Positions 31,111-42,911 are shown, numbered from the stretch's first letter. The stretch: DNA of 64,000 bases from Bidens hawaiensis (GCA_021521415.1 JAIQDT010000172.1:558001-622000), one strand, 5' to 3'. The notes: generated by a model from the letters alone, not told the origin. Program-made: numbers and translations.

Positions 31111-34000
31111 TCACGCATGCACTCCTTCTCGAACACAAACAGAGACAACTCTCTGATATTTCCTCGCTTCGTCTTTCCAAGCAGGAATATAAAAGATTTT
31201 CTTCTCATTGAGCACCTGCAGATCAGCTTGCGATAAGTTTACCAAATGCATCGGATCGTAAACTCTTAGCACCACTTGTTCATCCTCGTCTTCCATCACT
31301 GCCTCAGCTGTCTCACAATCTACAAACCACCACTTTAGGTCTTTAAGCACATCCTTGGGCATTAGCTTCATCGGTACTTCTTTCAAACACCGGATCGGTT
31401 TATACTTCATGACCACCCAAGGCTTTCCATCAGCTCTCAAACCTCTATCCTTGTCTTCAACAAGTTTTCCCTTCTGTGGCTTCAACAGCTCAAACTTCTT
31501 CTCTTTTATACTCTCTTTCCATACAATTTTCCCAATGACTCTAGCCATATTATCGTCACTTCGATTGATTAACCCCAATCTAGCTAAGTCTTTCACTTCA
31601 CATTCCGGCAGTGTATTCAACGATCTTAACAGTCTTTTAAAATACTGAACACCGTCATACCTTTTAATCATGAAGAGCCCAACTGCTCATCATAGATCCA
31701 GCAAATAATCCCTTTCTTCGCTTCAGCATAGCCTTTAATGTTGTAACTCTTCTTAAACATTGTAGGGACCGCCGGTTTCTTCGTTTTGACGAACCACTGA
31801 GCATAGCCTTCCTTCCATCTAGGCTGCTCTTCCCATTCAGACTCATCGCTTCCAATCTGTTCACTCATATCGGCTTTCTCAACATCTGGAATGTCATGCT
31901 CCACATTCTCTTCTACTATCTCTCCCTCTTCAATCTTTGTATCCATCACAATCTCTTCACCAATTTTCTCTATCACATCACTCGGTAGAATATCATCATC
32001 ACCAACCAAGCTATCATCCATCTCCTCTACGTCCACCACCACCACATCATCACCACCAGCTGCAGATGTCGACTCCCCCTGAGTTGTGGAAGTTCCAAGA
32101 GCTTGAGTAGTTCTTGGTAGCTCACCACCTGCATCTTTTGACGCATTGGGATCATCATCTCTATCATTTCTTCTCTTCGTCCTCAACTCGTCGCCTTTAC
32201 AGCTCGTCTCCCCCTGAGATGCCAAGAACTACTTGAAAGCATCTATGATTTTTCCATGTTGTACCAGGAGGGACGACTGCATCTGATTCTTTGTAACTAG
32301 GCGCTGAATAGCCTGGGTCTGGATAAGATTAATCTTTGACTGCTCTGCCACGACCCGTTCCAGTGCTGCTATTCGTTCTGAGTCTGAGAGGGTTGCATCG
32401 AAATCGAACCTCATATGTGATATGTCTTGAGTGTACTGAGGAGGGATTTCCGATGTCACCGGGACCTCAGAAGTAGAAATAGACGTAACCGCAGGTGGTA
32501 TCGTCATTGATAACCCTGCAGTGGCCACAACAGTCGACTCGATAAAGCGTGCCATGACCTCCGATGGAGTAACGGTCGGAGGCGGCAACGAAACGATCAC
32601 GGGAGTCGAAAGTTGGAAAGTAGTGGATGGGAGGCCAAATGTAGATGAGGTAGCCACCACGGGAACACCCGTAGCGCTTGGCCTTGTAACCTGTAGTGAC
32701 GAGGGAACCATTGTCATACCGGATAGTGCTGGTGGAGTGAAACGTACCACCCTAGAGCTCTCACCGGCTCCTGATCCTGCACCTATCCGTTCCCTTCTTG
32801 ACCTTCTTATCAGTTGTTGTACCTCTTCCTCATAATCAGACTCGTCATCATCATATGTTCTCTTTCTTTTCCCATGTAGTCTTTCTCGAGTCACAATAAT
32901 CCTTCTGGCCTCTGCTACTTCATCATCAGAATCAGAACCAGCCACCGTAGCAGCTGCTCTAGTAACATGCACAGTCGAAGCACGTTCAACCGGAACCTGA
33001 ACGTTCTCCTCTAGATCCACCCGATCCATATCAAAGAAGCCTTGACCACCAAATTCTGCATCAAGGTCCACTTCCTCCTCCGGTGACACAACAGGAGCAG
33101 CGGGTATAGCTTGAGGTGCTCCTGCCTGTTGTGGTGCCGGGTCCCTAAACTCATCCCCTCGAGCAGGCACATACTCCGGGTTGATTAAGTACCCAAAGAG
33201 TGGAGTATGGCGAGGACGATGCTAGGTTTGCTCCTCGCACTGGAGGATCTGCATTGGGCGAAGATCCGTTTGTTCACACTCTCAACATATCGGATCGGAC
33301 GGCGCTGAGGAAGTGTTGGAGCAACATGATCCAAGATCATTTGAAGGAATCTTGGATACATGATGAACCGCTCACGTGCCATCGCTCTTCGTTGACGATC
33401 AATCTCGTAAAAGACCATCTGACTAAAGCTGAATCGCTTGTTGTATGTCAGAGCAGTCATCGCTGACTGCATGGTCGCGCCCATGCCATCAGTGCCCGCC
33501 TTTCTCCCTGACATGCATACTATCATAACATGCATGAGAAAGCGCCACTGGTCAAGTAGAAAACCCTTCCTTCTCTGCGAATCCCCCAAGGGACCAGAAT
33601 AACCCATCCTCAAAAATGCTCCATCGCGAAAAGGAGCTACAAACTCTATCGGGTCATCCCTTGTCTCGTTTCCAAACCGCAAAGCCGCCCGGATATGTTC
33701 AGAAGAGAACTGAACCATCTGACCGTTGACTGTTGCGCGCATCACCGGGGGTTCGACTCTACAGTCGTATTCCACGGTCTGCCAGAAATCCTCAATGTTG
33801 GGTAAGGATATCGGCAGAGTTGTTGTAATGGCGTGGAATATCCTCGAGCGTAAAAGGAATGTGATGATTTCGCGGAAATCATCAACTCCGCTCGCTTCCG
33901 GGTCTAAGGTGATATACATGTTGTGACCCGGGAAGAACTGTCTTTGTTGATCACCTCCGTCATCACCGCCTGCACCACCTGCTCCAGCAACAGCAGCCAT
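31111..34000 (-). pseudogene. env-like third gene of the copia element, broken into four frames
   Basis: A true ATG at 34000-33998 (MAAVAGAGGAGGDDGG) opens a 271-codon part resembling the plant transposon protein domain common in such elements (FSFSQMVFYEID, YPRFLQMILDH). A frameshift near 33210 leads to an acidic, Ser/Thr/Pro-rich part ending in a probable coiled coil (IAALERVVAEQSKI). A TAG at about 32231-32229, in frame, precedes a very acidic part (31668-32225). A second frameshift near 31670 leads to a basic, conserved-looking C-terminal part (31671-31111). The ancestral product would be about 950 residues. No signal peptide or clear membrane helix is visible, so 'envelope' describes position only. 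A 3' splice-site sequence (CTAAC, then CCTGTTTGTTGCAG) ends two bases before the ATG. Confidence 0.75.
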
Positions 34001-36035
34001 ATCTGCAACAAACAGGTTAAGTTAGATAAACGTCAAAGTGAATCACAAGTTCGCCTGTTACCATGAGCGAAGTTGTGATCAATACTGTATAGGCGAAGTT
34101 AAAGGTGAGGCGAAGTTGGGAAACAACTTCGCTTCAACTTGAACTTCGTCTGAAATAGTTAAGTAAAATGGTCCAGGCGAAGTTACGGATAACTTCGCCT
34201 AATCACATCGCCTCATAAACTGTTTCAAAATCAATAATCAGGCGAAGTTAAACCTTAGGCGAAGTTACGGATAACTTCGCCTAAACTGTAACTTCGCCGA
34301 ATCTGAATCGGCAACAGTTAGGGATATTGAACGACGTGTAGATGATGATATCGGAGATCGAGGACTCCGAAATACATGATTTTATGAAGTTTTAGACGTT
34401 CATGCAAATTACTATCACGTAATATCAAGTTTGAAAATCGGGTGTTTAGGTTTCAAATAATCGAGGTCACGAAACGGGTCGAATCGACCTGTGATTAATA
34501 TTAACGACAATGATTATACGAATATGGAACCCTACACACCTTGAATCGGATTAGAATCGAAGACAAAATAACACAGTTGGTCGATGAAATACGATCGATA
34601 AGTTCGCCGAAATATCGGAGGATAAGTTCGCTGGTATTTTGAAATAATGAAATCGTTTGACCTTTAAAGTCCTTTATATAGGGTCACAGATGTATCGGCG
34701 AAGTTGTGGATAACTTCGCCTATCAGGCGAAGTTATGCAGAACTTCGCTGATATTAAAATTTTTTAAAACAAACCCCATAATTTGAACAATTTGCAATTA
34801 AGTTTTAAAACATCCTTTAAAGCGTTAAATGATACGATCAAGACCAAGTAACCAGGTATAAAATCATACAACTACAAAAATAACAAAAATTTGAAAAATT
34901 AAAGTACACGGGATCAAATTTCAGTCTCGACAGGGACTACCATGTTTTAGAAAAGATCCGAACAGGAATCATACTAATTTCGTGACTGTCACACAGATCC
35001 GTGTTTAGCTGTATTATGACATAAAGAAACAGGTTGTAAGCAGGTAGTTTACTTAAAATGGTTTTCATCGTTTCTGTGATACGAGTTAGTTTAAATTAAG
35101 CTCAAAACTTAAGTGGGCAACAACTCAGAGATTATGATGCCTCCTATCTATTCTCAAGGCGTATTTGGCTTTCCCCAAGTCACCCCGAATTGACCTTGAC
35201 CCGTAGTGTCTGATTAAGTAGTAATTACTCTTCGATCTTAGAATCTGCTTCCCGTTCATCTTCTTGGGTCTTGATTGATAATCATTATCATTATGAACTC
35301 TAGATTTTTTTTTTAATCTAACATGTATATACACAACTTCAAGTAGAAAATAACTGCAAGTCCCGAATCTGGATCACTGCAGTGTCTTGACACGCTATCT
35401 TCACGGGAATCAGAACACTCACGGGCTCGTGTATGACTGGGTAATCGCTTTTCTGCCTATCATTTGGAAAGATATGTATGAAGACATGCACAACTCTTAA
35501 GGAGTTTCAACATAAAATCGAGTAGATTTAGTTAGTATCACTTCTACTTTTACGCACCATAAAAAGCTACCATGACATACAATGACTGTTCTAAAGCCTT
35601 TTAAGCCTAATAACTTCACTAGTTAAGCACACACAATTAATATATCTATCACTTTCCAAGGTTGGATCAATTTTCTGTTAAACATAGTAAAGTAACTTCT
35701 TACGAAGTAGTAGACTTGAAAAATAATTTCATCTCCCGAAAAGAAAAATTTAACTTCTATCGCCCCGACCAAATCAAAGTCTTCAGGTTAACGGCTATCC
35801 CGAAGATCCAATGGATCAGCTGGACCGACCACATACTAGTACGTGTCCTTCTAACTAAGTATGATCGACTAATTTTCAGCGAAAGAATGAAAACTCATCA
35901 TAAACCGCCCCGGTCACTTTCAGTCATCTGGTTAATGGCTATCCTCATATTCTACAAGTAGAAATGAGGACCAAACATATCCGAAGACATGTCCTTCAAA
36001 CTGAGGCAACCGACATAATTCTAAGCGATAGTGAC

Positions 36036-36036
<1 letters not shown>
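34001..36036 (-). other. Non-coding region between env-like gene and pol, rich in GCGAAGTT palindromes
   Basis: No coding frame. Between 34049 and 34752 the words GCGAAGTT and AACTTCGC recur many times, several as inverted pairs around a short spacer (for example at 34174-34201, 34258-34283 and 34694-34720). The remainder (34753-36036) is AT-rich with nothing I can name. A splice acceptor for the env-like gene lies at the right-to-left end (34003-34005). Confidence 0.6.

Positions 36037-36073
<37 letters not shown>
36037..36073 (-). repeat. A37 homopolymer just after pol
   Basis: A run of 37 T on the plus strand, i.e. A37 in element sense. It lies about 25 bases after the likely ancestral pol stop and before the env-like region. 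Confidence 0.9.
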
Positions 36074-36077
<4 letters not shown>

Positions 36078-36098
36078 AAACATAAGAAAGCACGGTTA

Positions 36099-37879
36099 CT
36101 CGGGATTGATCATCCCATTCAGCTCAACAAGGTTTTGAAATCAAGATTTGTCAAACGCTTTCGTGAATAAGTCAGCGAAATTATCTAACGTGTCAACCTT
36201 TTCGAGCTCAATCAGCTTCTTCTCAGCACAATCCCGTATAAAATGATGACGTATGTCAATATGTTTAGTTTTACTGTGCTTCACGGGATTGTTAGTTACT
36301 GAGATAGCAGCAGTGTTATCAATGCAAATAGGAGTAAGTGAGAAATTCAGACCATAGTCGCGTAACTGTTGTTGAATCCAAAGAACCTGGGAGCAGCAGT
36401 TGGATGCTGCCATGTATTCTGCTTCACAGGTTGAAATTGCGACTGAAGTCTGCTTCTTGCATTGCCACGACACCAATCTGCCACCAAGAAACTGACATCC
36501 ACCAGTTGTAGATTTCCGACTCTGATTGCACCCTCCATAATCAGAATCTGTGTAAGCGACTAGCTCCAAGTCTCCTCCTCTCGGGTACCACAACCCCAGC
36601 TTCGGCTTGCCCTTGAGATACCACAGTATCCTCTTCGCACCCTTCAAATGAGATTCTTTTGGGTTTGCCTGAAAGCGTGCACAAAGACAAACAGCAAACA
36701 TTATAATAGCCCGATATTGGGTTGGGTCCACGTCTGCATCGTTGTCTGAATCAGCACCCAATTTGTGATTGACGCAGACTGGAGTGTCATATGGAGTGCT
36801 GTCCTCCATCTTGAACCGTTTGAGAACATCATGGACATATTTCGTCTGATGAATGAACATCCCGTCTTTCTTCTGATCAACCTGCAATCCTAAAAAGAAA
36901 GTTAGTTCACCCATAGCACTCATTTCAAATCTCTTCTTCATGACGGCCTCAAACTCCTGACACATGGCGACCTTTGATGCAGCAAAGATAATGTCGTCCA
37001 CGTAGACTTGCACCAGCAGAAAGTCGCTTCCTTTTCTCTTGAAGAACAACGTGCTATCAATCTTACCTCTTTCAAACTCATTCTCAAGCAAGTAATCGGA
37101 TAACGTTGAGTACCAGGCACGAGGTGCCTGATGTAGTCCATACAGCGCTTTACTTAGCTTGTACACGTGATCGGGAAAGTCAGGGTCAGGAAAACCCGGA
37201 GGTTGCTCAACATACACAACCTCGTCGACTTTACCGTTTAGGAACACGCTCTTCACATCCAACTGAAAAACTTTCATCTCCTTATGAGCAGCAAATGCCA
37301 AAAACAGTCGAATGGCTTCCAATCTTGCCACAGGAGCAAATACTTCATTGTAATCAATCCCCTCTTGCTGATTAAAGCCTTTAACAACCAGCCTCGCCTT
37401 ATTTCTGATAACAACCCCTTTCTCATCTCTCTTACATTTGAAGACCCACTTCGTGCTTATCGCATGCACATTTCTTGGTTTTTCAACCAAATTCCATACT
37501 TCCATTTTCTTAAAATGAGCTAACTCTTCTTGCATGGCTTCGACCCACGAGCTGTCCTTCAGAGCCATTTGATAGTTCTTTGGTTCAATCTGGCTGATGA
37601 AGCAGGTGTACAAGCATTCGTTGATAATGCCCGTGTCTTTAATGCTTGTGTAAACACAGGTGTGCTCATTCACGCTTTTTCTTGTTTGTACACCGGCGGA
37701 CAGATCACCTATCACATTCTCCAACGGGTGATTTTTGTAATTCTCGTAGTCGGAACCGAACTGACATTCAGATTATCTTCCAAGTTCGAAGATAGCTCAT
37801 CCATGGTTGATTGATGTTGAGAGTGAAACGGATTGATGAATTCCTCTTCAGTAGAGGCAGCAGGGGTATTGACAGCATT
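36099..37879 (-). pseudogene. Copia reverse transcriptase and RNase H part of pol
   Basis: The open part (37724-36141) includes the RT start ([15 protein letters not shown]), the catalytic Y-V-D-D motif, and the RNase H region ([30 protein letters not shown]). A TGA at 36143-36141 cuts the last residues; the frame continues to about 36099, where a family-like end (MINPE) is followed by TAA. Upstream (37725-37879) the frame shifts, after a TAA that ends the protease-integrase part. About a dozen residues between the RT and RNase H landmarks, near 36700, are missing in frame. Decayed. Confidence 0.88.
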
Positions 37880-39379
37880 TTACGAGGAAGGCTGACATTC
37901 ATCATACTGTGGTCTTTGCACCAAAGTGTCTTCCTCATCGCATATCATCTTCGTAGCAATTTGTTCCTCAGCTTCTGCAAAATCCAGATAAGGCATGTTA
38001 AAAGATTTAAAGAGTCTATCATAGTCGAAAGCCCCAGCGGGTCCCGTGCTTGGTTTTGGTGATTTGTAACTTGTGATATCAGTGTTACACACCACCTCAA
38101 CTTTGCTGGTCGATGTATTAAAGACCCGTCTGTTGGGAGTCCCAACAACGTATCCGACTAAGATTCCTTCGTCGGCTACTTCACCAAATTTTGAATTGGT
38201 CTTTAATATCGAACACGGGGACCCGAATGGTTCAAGACCACTCAAGTTGGGCTTTCTCCCATGCATTAGTTCATAGCAAGTTTTATTTAATCTTTTAACA
38301 GTTAACACTCTATTAAGGATATAACAGGCTGTAGCAACAGCTTCAGCCCAGAACACCACAGGAAGTTGCGAATCAGCAAGCATGGTTCTGGCTCCTTCTA
38401 TTAAAGTTATGTTCTTCCTCTCAGCCACTCCATTTTGTTGCGGAGTATACGGTGCGCTGAATTGGTGTTCAATCCCCTTCTGTAGGCAGAAGATCTCCAT
38501 CTGATAGTTCTTGAACTCAGTCCCATTGTCACTCCTGATGTATTTAACTCTTTTTCCCATAATGTTCTCAACTTTGGTAATCAAATTTATTACCATTTGA
38601 ACAGTTTCATCCTTCGACTTCAGGAAATATACCCACGAGTATCGAGAAAAATCATCAGTAATCACCAAGCAGTACGATGTTCCTCCTAGACTTTTTACAT
38701 TCACTGGACCGAAGAGATCCATGTGAAGTAGGTCTAGGGTACTGACTATTGAGTTGACCTTCTTGGTGTGATGGGATTTCTTGTGTTGCTTTCCCTTCTT
38801 GCATGATAAGAATTTGTCTTCGAAGTTGAAATTCTTCAAGGGAACCCCCAACACAAGCCCATTTTTGACAAGGTAGTTCATCTTACGAAGATGAATGTGC
38901 TCCATTCTTCTATGCCATAATTCGGACTCTGATTCAGTCGCTTTCGACAAAAGACACGATTCTTCAGTGGCCATTTCAGTAGACCTCATATCCATGATAT
39001 ACGTATTCTTCACTCCTGGAGCCTTCATAACAATCCATTCCTCTGGTATCTTAAAACCAGGATATAACACTATCGCCTCATTCTTCGTGAAATGCACGGT
39101 ATAATCCTTGTCACAGATCTGCGAAACACTCAGCAGATTATGCTTCAGTTCTTCAACAAAGTTAACTTTCTCTAGCGTCATCTTCCTGTTAGTCACAGTC
39201 CCAATTCCTGTGATCTTTCCACCGCTCTCTCCTGCGAAACTCACTCTACCACCTTGAACAGGTTTCCAGTCTTGTAACAATTTCTTGTTACCCGTCATGT
39301 GCCGGGAACAGCCGCTATCCACAACCCATTGATTGTTGGCAGCCCTGTTCAACTGTTCCTGCACGATTAAAGCAGATTA
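37880..39379 (-). pseudogene. Copia protease and integrase part of pol
   Basis: In the same frame as gag but separated from it by stops. Protease motif W-V-V-D-S-G-C-S-R-H is near the start. The GAG-pre-integrase finger keeps H-x-E-H but has only part of the C-x2-C pair (K-F-L-S-C-K-K-G-K). The integrase core has H-M-D-L-F-G-P, the S-D-N-G-T-E-F block and N-G-V-A-E-R-K, matching DDE positions. It ends at TAA (37880), followed by more in-frame codons, so this stop is probably a mutation. The likely zinc-finger loss and the stops argue against activity. Confidence 0.88.
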
Positions 39380-39604
39380 TTAGAATCTTGGGACCCAAGA
39401 CCTCTTGGTCTTGGGTCGATACATCCCGTACCTTGGCTGTCCAAAGTTAGTATCATAATCATTTCTGTGAGTCCTAACAGGATACCTTCTTGTGGATTGT
39501 CTATGAGGCCATCCAAACCGTCTTGAATTAAATGAATTATTAGTTATGGTTTGGGTGTTACCAGTGAAAAACTGAGATCTATTTCTTTGAAAACCTGGAT
39601 TAGT

Positions 39605-41983
39605 TCATTTTCTGAAATTCGATGGGTTTTCAGTTTTATCATTAAATTGATTACTGTTAGCTCCTTTCTCAGATTTTAAAGGCCTCACACCTCTGAATTT
39701 GTGCTTCAGAGGGCAATCAGCAACAAGATGTCCTTGTTGATTACATCTAAAACAACACCTGTTTTCAACTTTCTTATCAAAAGTTGTCTTAGATGTTGAG
39801 GCTGTATTACTGCCCGTTTGTCTCACATATGGTGGGACATACGGGTTTAGTGGAGACTTCTTTTCAGATGTTTTCTTTTTCTCTCCACCTCTTGGTAACA
39901 CTCCCTCATGATTTGTCTCACACGACTCAGAAGACTTGTCCGAGTTAGATGAGACAGGACTCGGAGCAGAAATTTTAACACTTGCAACAGGCTTACTAAC
40001 TTCTTGTTCTTTAGTAGTAACTGGAACTGGAACTGTCTGACCATAGTCAACATCGACAGATTTCTGATTACTAGGGTTAAAAGTGTAATTATGATTGAAA
40101 GGTGGTGGAACTTCATGATAACCAATTCCTCCCCTTTTTGGGGAACCTTGATCACTAACGTGGTGATCAAGTATAGCGGAGGAATTTCTGAATTGCTCCA
40201 GTTTCCTGTTAAGTTCCACCACTTTTACCTGGTGATCAGCTATCTGTTTTTCCCTGTCAGCTATTAGTTTGGTTTTTTCTTCTAGAACCTCATAGCTAAG
40301 ATCAATCATATTAATTTTTTCAGCAAGCTTTGCTTTAAGACTTTTAATATCTGTTTCACTAGCTTTAATTTTTACTTTGTAACTATTTTCTCTAGCTTTA
40401 GTGAAATGATGATCTTCTTTTAAAGTTTTATATTGCGCATCCAAACTAACAAACTGATCAGTTAGAGTTGTCAGTTGTTCAGACAGAGGTTCACACTTAG
40501 TACAAGGGAGTTCGGTACTTACCTCGGAGAGCTGGTCTGCTACATCTGCCATGTACGCTTCATTTTCGCCAGTTCCCTTCTCACTATCTGCATTTTCAAT
40601 GTTTGCCAAGTTTGCCTGTTCAAATACTTCTTCAACATGCAGATTCCAGTTGTACTCTTCGTTCTGTCTGGAAATCATGGCTCTATAGTCATTACCACTA
40701 CCACTTTGCTGTGTAGATCTGTTCTGACTGCGTTCTACACGTTCATTCTTGCATTCTTTTGCAAAGTGGCCATTCTGCTGACAGTTGTAGCAGCGAACCT
40801 TCGTCTTATCAAACCCTGGCCTCTCTCCGACAAACTTCCTGCCAGTCTTCTTCATGAACCTCTTCACCCTTCTCACTATCATAGCCATCTGCCACTGCAG
40901 ATCCATCTCCTCCAGATCATCAGCATCGATCTGATCATAGTCTTCATCCAAAATTGCAGGATCAACAATCTTACCCTGAATGTAGTTCTCATATGAAGCA
41001 ATAAAAGATGCATAGAGAGCAAACTGCTGTTCAGCAGATTTAACACTCATGGGCATCTTTGAGTAGTTGTTGTTTGAAACACTTGGGGTAAAACTACTCT
41101 TGGTCGCTTGAGGTTGAGAAGCATTTGATCCTCCAGCTACAAAGCACACATCACCGTTCATGTTGAGAGATACATGTCCTTCGTGTGTTGAGTTAGCGCC
41201 TGACTCTCCCTTAGAGTAATAAGCAGATGATTCAGTTTTCGAACTTGATCCAGAGTTAACCTTTGCACAATACATACCCGGATCTTGAACCTGATCGGTA
41301 GGTGTCTCCTTTCGTACCATGTTCAGTTCAAACGTTCTTAGCTTGTTAACTGCTGTCTCCAGGTCATAGTCAGTAAAGTCTTTATCTTCTCTCATCAACA
41401 CTGTATACATCTCCCATTTTGGTGGGAGAGCATCAAGAAGCTTCTCAACAATCTCATCTTCTTTGTATGCAATTGAATAGTTGCTTAGTTCAGTCATCAG
41501 ATGATAATATCTGGTGATGATATCATCAAGTGATTCGTTTTTCAGATACTTGAAGACCGAGAATTGGGTTTTTAGAAGTTTAATCTTCGAAGCACGAATT
41601 CCCACATTGCCCTCAAAACGGTTTTCAAGAGCTTCCCAAAGTTCTCTAGCAGTCTTGTACTTTCTGAAAGTGTGCAAAATCTCTTGTGGAAGAGCCATTG
41701 TAATTGCTGCATGAGCTTTGCTTTTGGTTTCATACATTTTCTTCTCTTCATCTTCCATCTCTTTGTACTTCTTGATCTGATCACGACCTTCATACTCAGT
41801 AGTAGGTGGAATGTAACCATCTTGTATGCATACCCACATCTTCGCATCTTGATACTTGACATATTGTTCAAAACGATCTTTCCACGCTACATAATCAGTT
41901 TTCTTAAGCATCTTGGGTGCCTTTGTAGCCGAATCTGCTTCTACTTCCATCTTTACCAGTTCAGTAATGTTTATCGAAGACAT
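39605..41983 (-). CDS. Copia gag, long form (792 aa) with two zinc knuckles
   Basis: The ATG at 41983 gives MSSINITELVKMEVEADS; the TTG a few codons upstream is unlikely. The N-terminal half is the UBN2-type copia capsid domain (YVAWKDRFEQYVKY, ARELWEALENRFEG, LPPKWEMYTVLM). A CCHC knuckle (CYNCQQNGHFAKEC) lies near the middle, followed by a long coiled-coil-prone stretch (LTDQFVSLDAQYKTLKEDHH onward) and a second knuckle (CFRCNQQGHLVADC) close to the end. Length and two knuckles fit SIRE/Maximus-type elements. The TGA at 39607-39605 is followed by about 75 more in-frame sense codons, so it may be a mutated sense codon. Confidence 0.9.
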   Translation of the reverse strand: MSSINITELVKMEVEADSATKAPKMLKKTDYVAWKDRFEQYVKYQDAKMWVCIQDGYIPPTTEYEGRDQIKKYKEMEDEEKKMYETKSKAHAAITMALPQEILHTFRKYKTARELWEALENRFEGNVGIRASKIKLLKTQFSVFKYLKNESLDDIITRYYHLMTELSNYSIAYKEDEIVEKLLDALPPKWEMYTVLMREDKDFTDYDLETAVNKLRTFELNMVRKETPTDQVQDPGMYCAKVNSGSSSKTESSAYYSKGESGANSTHEGHVSLNMNGDVCFVAGGSNASQPQATKSSFTPSVSNNNYSKMPMSVKSAEQQFALYASFIASYENYIQGKIVDPAILDEDYDQIDADDLEEMDLQWQMAMIVRRVKRFMKKTGRKFVGERPGFDKTKVRCYNCQQNGHFAKECKNERVERSQNRSTQQSGSGNDYRAMISRQNEEYNWNLHVEEVFEQANLANIENADSEKGTGENEAYMADVADQLSEVSTELPCTKCEPLSEQLTTLTDQFVSLDAQYKTLKEDHHFTKARENSYKVKIKASETDIKSLKAKLAEKINMIDLSYEVLEEKTKLIADREKQIADHQVKVVELNRKLEQFRNSSAILDHHVSDQGSPKRGGIGYHEVPPPFNHNYTFNPSNQKSVDVDYGQTVPVPVTTKEQEVSKPVASVKISAPSPVSSNSDKSSESCETNHEGVLPRGGEKKKTSEKKSPLNPYVPPYVRQTGSNTASTSKTTFDKKVENRCCFRCNQQGHLVADCPLKHKFRGVRPLKSEKGANSNQFNDKTENPSNFRK

Positions 41984-42495
41984 CTTTCTCAAAACTCAAA
42001 GAGATCCGAAAATCAAAAATTTTATTTTCAAACAGCTCTGTAGGCGAAGTTGTGGATAACTTCGCTTAAAGCTTAACTTCGCGTGAATTTGTAACGTCGC
42101 TCACTTTCTTAAATTCGCCGGATTGGCGAAGTTGAGAATAACTTCGCTTAAGTTGAGCGAACTTGGGAGGTAGGCGAAGTTGTGGGTAACTTCGTTTGAG
42201 GTAAGCGAACTTGAAGAGGTAGACGAAGTTGTGGGTAACTTCGCTTCACCTTATATCTTCTTCGAAACCCTAGTAACAGTGACGGCAACTTCGCCTGATG
42301 AACACGAAGTTTCTGCAGATTAGATTTCTGGGTTTTTCGAGGTTTGTGAAGGTGTTATGGGTTGTTTAAGCTTGTAGGAGATGAGTATGACACAAAAACT
42401 CAGAAAACTCGTCCCGCGAATAGTCGAACGGAACGATTTCTATACCCGCGTGATAATCCCGAACCACACAATCGAGCAAATTCTCTGATACCAAT
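41984..42495 (-). other. Copia leader with primer binding site and GCGAAGTT repeats
   Basis: The primer site reads TGGTATCAGAG on the minus strand (42493-42483), two bases inside the 5' LTR. Between 42040 and 42310 there are repeated GCGAAGTTGTGG-TAACTTCGC-type inverted pairs, the same words as in the LTR and in 34049-34752. Confidence 0.8.
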
Positions 42496-42906
42496 TGTAG
42501 GTTCCCAGCCGGATCTACACGAGATATCACGTACTACGCAGGTGCGGAATCCCTACGTAAGACGTTACGAGTATAGAAAACAATACGATTAACACACGAT
42601 AATCAAACACGTTGTATACCAACCTTAAACACGTGATACGAAGATCACTTGATTACATACTCTCTCTGACTCGAATACACGAAAACTGTAAAACTGAATG
42701 AATGATTAATAAGCCGTAACAGATGGCTTATATAATCACGACAACTTCGCCTGGCATGTTCAAGCGAAGTTGTCACTAACTTCGCTTGTCTAACAAGTTC
42801 GCCCATATCAGCGAACTTGTTAGCAACTTCGCTTATACAAAACATAAAACATTACAAACGCGATTACAGACACTAGACACTGAACTACTTACATCATGCA
42901 CCAACA
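42496..42906 (-). repeat. 5' LTR of the copia element (411 bp)
   Basis: It starts TGTAGG and ends CCAACA on the plus strand. The TATA box TATATAAG on the minus strand lies at 42734-42727. GCGAAGTT words occur within it at 42743-42835, probably in the transcribed part. Confidence 0.92.
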
Positions 42907-42911
42907 TTGTA

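Larger units (their letters stand above)
30629..42906 (-). mobile_element. Complete, decayed Ty1/copia element with env-like gene (12.3 kb), SIRE/Maximus-like
   Basis: Two 411-bp LTRs (30629-31039 and 42496-42906) and a 5-bp TSD, TTGTA, on both sides (30624-30628 and 42907-42911) define the insertion. In minus-strand order: 5' LTR, primer site, leader, gag, protease-integrase, RT-RNase H, an A37 tract, a palindrome-rich region, an env-like gene, polypurine tract, 3' LTR. A long gag with two zinc knuckles and a third gene after pol fit the SIRE/Maximus lineage. The coding regions carry several stops and frameshifts, so it is not autonomous today. Confidence 0.93.

Noticed and set aside
39359..39390. 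Splice-acceptor-like sequence (CTAAT...CGTGCAG) before the copia protease
   Set aside because: No donor in the matching phase was found, and gag and protease share a frame, so mutated sense codons explain the stops more simply.
30880..42835. CRISPR-like array of GCGAAGTT repeats
   Set aside because: Spacing is irregular, repeats are short and inverted, and the context is a plant retrotransposon.
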